From: an uncultured Eggerthella sp.
GTDB lineage: Bacteria > Actinomycetota > Coriobacteriia > Coriobacteriales > Eggerthellaceae
Length of the DNA stretch: 64,000 nucleotides
Reading direction: 5' to 3'
NCBI GenBank assembly: GCA_900551155.1
Contig: URVA01000001.1
Span: forward strand, 9,424 to 73,423
Shown: positions 61,247-64,000 of the stretch, in pieces
Layout: each line of letters begins with the position of its first letter
How positions within the stretch are numbered: position 1 is the first letter of the stretch
The notes under the pieces: model-generated
The model's database searches: none
What the model saw: only the letters and a program-made list of their open reading frames with translations
What the model was told of the DNA's origin: nothing
Program-made: the position numbers and the translations under genes

Positions 61247-62017
61247 ATGTTACTTGCAATTGACGTGGGGAACACTCAAACCGTACTTGGCATTTATGAC
61301 AATGACGAGTTGGTTCATATGTGGCGTGTTGCTACCAATGTCGATCATACCAGTGATGAGCTTCGCATTAAGCTTCATACGCTTATGGTGGCAGAAGGTC
61401 TTGAGTATTCTCATATTGATGGAGCCATTTTGGCTTCAGTTGTACCTGCTCTTACCCATAACTGGGAAAAAGCATGTTGCCGTTCGTTTGGCGTTGAAAC
61501 CTTGGTCGTTTCAGCGGCAAGTTCGGGACATTTAATCAATGTTGACTTAGAGAAATTCCCTGAGTTGGGCGCCGATCGTGTAGCTGATGCGGTGGCTGCG
61601 AAAAATCTCTACGGCGATCCTGTTATCGTGGTGGACTTCGGAACTGCTACTAACATGGAGATAATCGGCAAAGGCGGCACGTTCTTAGGTGGCATTATTG
61701 CGCCAGGCGTTGAATCTTCTATGCGCTCGCTTTTCACGCGTGCTGCTCTTCTTCGTTCTGTTGAATTGGAGGATCCTGGTACGGCAATTGGCAGCAGTAC
61801 CGCAGAATGTCTGAAAGTAGGCATGGTGTATGGCGAAGCTGCTCGCGTAGATGGATTAGTGGATCGCGTCTTTGACCAGTTGGGTTATGAGGCAACGGTT
61901 GTTGCAACAGGCGGACTTGCTCACCGCATTGCTCCTCATTCGAGACGAATTACCGAAATAAATCTCGAATTGACCTTACAGGGATTACGCATGATCTATA
62001 ACGAGCTTTCGCGTTAA
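61247..62017 (+). CDS. coaX: Type III pantothenate kinase
   Basis: 256-residue CoaX, first step of coenzyme A synthesis. MLLAIDVGNTQTVLGIYD starts the protein, DFGTATNMEIIGKGGTFLGGIIAPG, near residues 127-151, is the ribonuclease-H-like active region and ATGGLA near 226 the ATP motif. Two in-frame ATGs upstream (61217, 61226) exist, but ATG 61247 gives the standard family start and follows GAAAGGGA. It is divergent from the response regulator. Confidence 0.95.
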   Translation: MLLAIDVGNTQTVLGIYDNDELVHMWRVATNVDHTSDELRIKLHTLMVAEGLEYSHIDGAILASVVPALTHNWEKACCRSFGVETLVVSAASSGHLINVDLEKFPELGADRVADAVAAKNLYGDPVIVVDFGTATNMEIIGKGGTFLGGIIAPGVESSMRSLFTRAALLRSVELEDPGTAIGSSTAECLKVGMVYGEAARVDGLVDRVFDQLGYEATVVATGGLAHRIAPHSRRITEINLELTLQGLRMIYNELSR

Positions 62018-62151
62018 AATTTTTCCAAGGCAGGACAAAACTGTGAACGGCGTAGTGCGTCTGCCATGGTGCGTAACTTTGGGAATACGAACATTGGCAG
62101 AAAAAGTACTGCGTGAATCAAATTGTGGGCGAAGGAAGGTAGGCTTACACA

Positions 62152-63819
62152 ATGCTGAGCGATATCGAAATTGCACAAGCAACAGAACCTCGCGACATTA
62201 CTGAAATTGCTGAAAAGGCAGGAATCAATCCCTCGTATTTGGAATGTTATGGCCGTTCTAAGGCTAAGGTAGACTACAACTTGCTTCGCAACGAAACCCA
62301 TGAGCCTGGTAAGTTGATTTTGGTAACGGCAATCAACCCAACTCCTGCAGGCGAAGGTAAAACCACCACGACCGTAGGCTTGGGCGATGCTCTTTCTCGC
62401 TTGGGCAAAAAGACCGTTATTGCACTGCGTGAGCCTTCTTTGGGCCCTGTATTTGGTATCAAGGGCGGCGCTGCAGGTGGTGGCTATGCTCAGGTTATTC
62501 CTATGGAAGATATCAACCTGCATTTCACGGGTGACTTCCATGCAATCGGCGCAGCAAATAACTTGCTCGCAGCTTTGTTGGATGCTCATATTCATAATGG
62601 CAACGAACTCAACATTGATGTTCGTCGCATTACCTGGAAGCGCGTTGTAGACATGAACGATCGCCAGCTGCGCAACATTGTGTGCGGCTTGGGCGGCAAA
62701 GCTAATGGTGTACCTCGCGAAGATGGTTTTGATATTACGGTTGCTTCAGAAATTATGGCAATCTTCTGCTTGGCAACTTCTATTACCGATTTGAAAGAAC
62801 GTCTTGGCCGCATTGTTGTTGGCTATACTCGCGACGACAAGCCGGTAACGGCTCATGATTTGCACGCTGAAGGTGCTATGTGTGCTCTTCTGAAGGATGC
62901 TTTAAAGCCAAACTTGGTACAAACTCTCGAAGGTACTCCTGCATTTGTTCATGGCGGTCCTTTCGCAAATATTGCTCATGGCTGCAACTCTATTATGGCA
63001 ACGCGTATGGGTCTGGCTTTGGGCGATTACTGTGTTACAGAGGCAGGCTTCGGTGCGGACTTAGGCGCAGAGAAGTTCTTGGATATCAAGTGCCGCCTTG
63101 CAGGTATTCAGCCTGATGCGGTTGTTGTTGTCGCTACGGTTCGCGCTTTGAAGAACCACGGTGGTGTACCCAAGGATCAGCTGAACGACGAAAACCTGGA
63201 AGCATTGGAAGCTGGTCTTCCTAACTTGCTTCAACATGTTGAAAACATTACCAAGGTATATAAGCTTCCTTGTGTTGTTGCAATTAACGAATTTCCAACC
63301 GACACTCAGGCAGAGATCGATCTTGTGCGCGAAAAGTGCCAGGAGCTTGGCGTTAATGTTGCACTTTCTCAGGTTTGGGCAAAGGGTGGCGAAGGCGGCG
63401 AAGAGCTTGCCGAAGAAGTTCTGCGTCTTTGCGAACAGCCAAGCGAACTTGAATTTGCTTACCAGGACGATCTGGGTCTTGCAGAAAAGATGGAAGCTAT
63501 TGCTAAGCGCATCTATCACGCTGATGGCGTAAACTTCACGCCTGCTGCTAAGAAGCAGATTGCTCAAATTGAAGGCATGGGCTTTGCACATATGCCCGTT
63601 TGTATGGCAAAAACCCAGTACAGCTTCTCCGATGATGCTTCTAAGCTTGGTGCTCCGCGCAACTTTACTATTACGGTTCGTGAAGTAAAGGTTTCTGCAG
63701 GTGCAGGTTTCGTGGTTGCACTTACGGGCAATGTTATGACTATGCCTGGCTTGGGCAAGAATCCTGCTGCATTCAAGATTGATGTGGATGAATCTGGCAA
63801 GATTTCTGGCTTGTTCTAA
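62152..63819 (+). CDS. fhs: Formate--tetrahydrofolate ligase
   Basis: 555-residue ATP-dependent 10-formyl-THF synthetase. The nucleotide-binding [18 protein letters not shown] is at about residues 64-81. [19 protein letters not shown] near 132-150 and the C-terminal [20 protein letters not shown] are family marks. The length is canonical. Together with glyA and the folate genes it supplies one-carbon units, and in acetogen-like anaerobes it may serve formate assimilation. GAAGGAAGG lies about 12 bases before ATG. Confidence 0.97.
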   Translation: MLSDIEIAQATEPRDITEIAEKAGINPSYLECYGRSKAKVDYNLLRNETHEPGKLILVTAINPTPAGEGKTTTTVGLGDALSRLGKKTVIALREPSLGPVFGIKGGAAGGGYAQVIPMEDINLHFTGDFHAIGAANNLLAALLDAHIHNGNELNIDVRRITWKRVVDMNDRQLRNIVCGLGGKANGVPREDGFDITVASEIMAIFCLATSITDLKERLGRIVVGYTRDDKPVTAHDLHAEGAMCALLKDALKPNLVQTLEGTPAFVHGGPFANIAHGCNSIMATRMGLALGDYCVTEAGFGADLGAEKFLDIKCRLAGIQPDAVVVVATVRALKNHGGVPKDQLNDENLEALEAGLPNLLQHVENITKVYKLPCVVAINEFPTDTQAEIDLVREKCQELGVNVALSQVWAKGGEGGEELAEEVLRLCEQPSELEFAYQDDLGLAEKMEAIAKRIYHADGVNFTPAAKKQIAQIEGMGFAHMPVCMAKTQYSFSDDASKLGAPRNFTITVREVKVSAGAGFVVALTGNVMTMPGLGKNPAAFKIDVDESGKISGLF

Positions 63820-63841
63820 ACGGAGTTTTTTTAAGCTTGCT

Positions 63842-63897
63842 TTTAAGGCGGCTTCAAGATTTAAGGCATCTTCAAGCTTGCTTTAAGTCATCTTAAT
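63842..63897. repeat. 18-bp tandem repeat downstream of fhs
   Basis: TTTAAGGCGGCTTCAAGA is followed directly by TTTAAGGCATCTTCAAGC and, after a short gap, by a degenerate TTTAAGTCATCTTAA. AAGCTTGC also recurs at 63833 and 63874. Confidence 0.65.
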
Positions 63898-63934
63898 TCG
63901 ATAGCGCAAGCTGGATAGTATATAACTTTAATTG

Positions 63935-63994
63935 GCGCCTCTATTACTTTGACTTGTTCGATTGGCTTGTCTTAAGTAATAGGGGCGCTTTTCT
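63935..63994 (+). terminator. Terminator-like stem at window end
   Basis: 15-bp stem GCGCCTCTATTACTT/AAGTAATAGGGGCGC (63935-63949, 63974-63988, one G-T) with a 24-base loop and TTTTC after it. It probably ends fhs, the loop being long. Confidence 0.6.
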
Positions 63995-64000
63995 TCGTAT

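Overview
The window reads as a compact, mostly co-oriented chromosomal segment of a low-to-mid GC actinobacterium. The best guess is class Coriobacteriia (Eggerthellaceae or Atopobiaceae relatives, for example a Cryptobacterium-like organism). This rests on inference: a flavin/Fe-S enoate-reductase-type enzyme, LarB/LarC-like proteins, a FolP-FolK fusion, a tilS-hpt-ftsH-folP block, abundant strong AGGAGG ribosome sites, and many GTG/TTG starts. No phage, transposase, CRISPR array or rRNA was seen. One tRNA (Leu-CAA) is present.

Layout. 1-5.8 kb: 3' part of a Sua5/TsaC tRNA-modification gene, an alpha/beta hydrolase, rpiB, a lipoprotein, glyA, upp and a dCMP deaminase. 6.1-13.3 kb: a complete F1Fo ATP synthase operon in classical order (atpI-like, B, E, F, H, A, G, D, C). 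It is preceded by a consensus CRP/FNR-type palindrome and a structured leader. After a terminator comes a second, separate atpC paralogue (13.7 kb). 14.2-23.6 kb: a minus-strand old-yellow-enzyme/Fe-S oxidoreductase, dnaE, truA, an SNF-family Na+ symporter and ychF. 23.9-28.8 kb: an aldo/keto reductase with ferredoxin tail, a structured leader RNA, larB, an unusually short larC-like gene and a membrane-anchored Ser/Thr kinase with an altered HRD motif. 29-34 kb: a Zn-dependent PLC-like protein, an MFS (UMF1/Atg22-type) carrier, pdxY and serS.

34.1-40.6 kb is the least familiar part. It holds a Ser/Ala/Gly-rich single-pass protein, a stand-alone protein resembling the N-domain of cyanophycin synthetase, a degenerate D-Ala-D-Ala-ligase-like protein, a YtxH-like protein, a PRC-barrel protein, a VTT/DedA membrane protein and a TM2 protein with a long Tyr/Gln-rich prion-like tract. 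40.7-48.3 kb: DhnA-type aldolase, a small orphan ORF, a prepilin peptidase behind a perfect 13-bp inverted repeat, tRNA-Leu, aminotransferase, HAD phosphatase, TetR regulator, ferritin, VOC protein and a small membrane protein. 48.5-55.8 kb: tilS, maf, hpt, ftsH, folP-folK and birA. 55.8-64 kb: mntP, MATE exporter, a frameshifted bioY, a two-component pair, coaX and fhs.

Together the genes cover energy conservation by a probably proton-driven ATP synthase, one-carbon and folate metabolism (glyA, folP-folK, fhs), nucleotide salvage (upp, hpt, dCMP deaminase), biotin uptake and ligation (bioY, birA) and envelope functions. A recurrent non-coding trait is short degenerate tandem repeats in intergenic spaces (about 28.9, 30.1, 31.5, 44.9, 48.4 and 63.9 kb). 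The strongest candidates for something undescribed are the multibranched RNA in front of larB, the cyanophycin-synthetase-N-domain/pseudo-ligase pair, the duplicated epsilon subunit and the prion-like TM2 protein.
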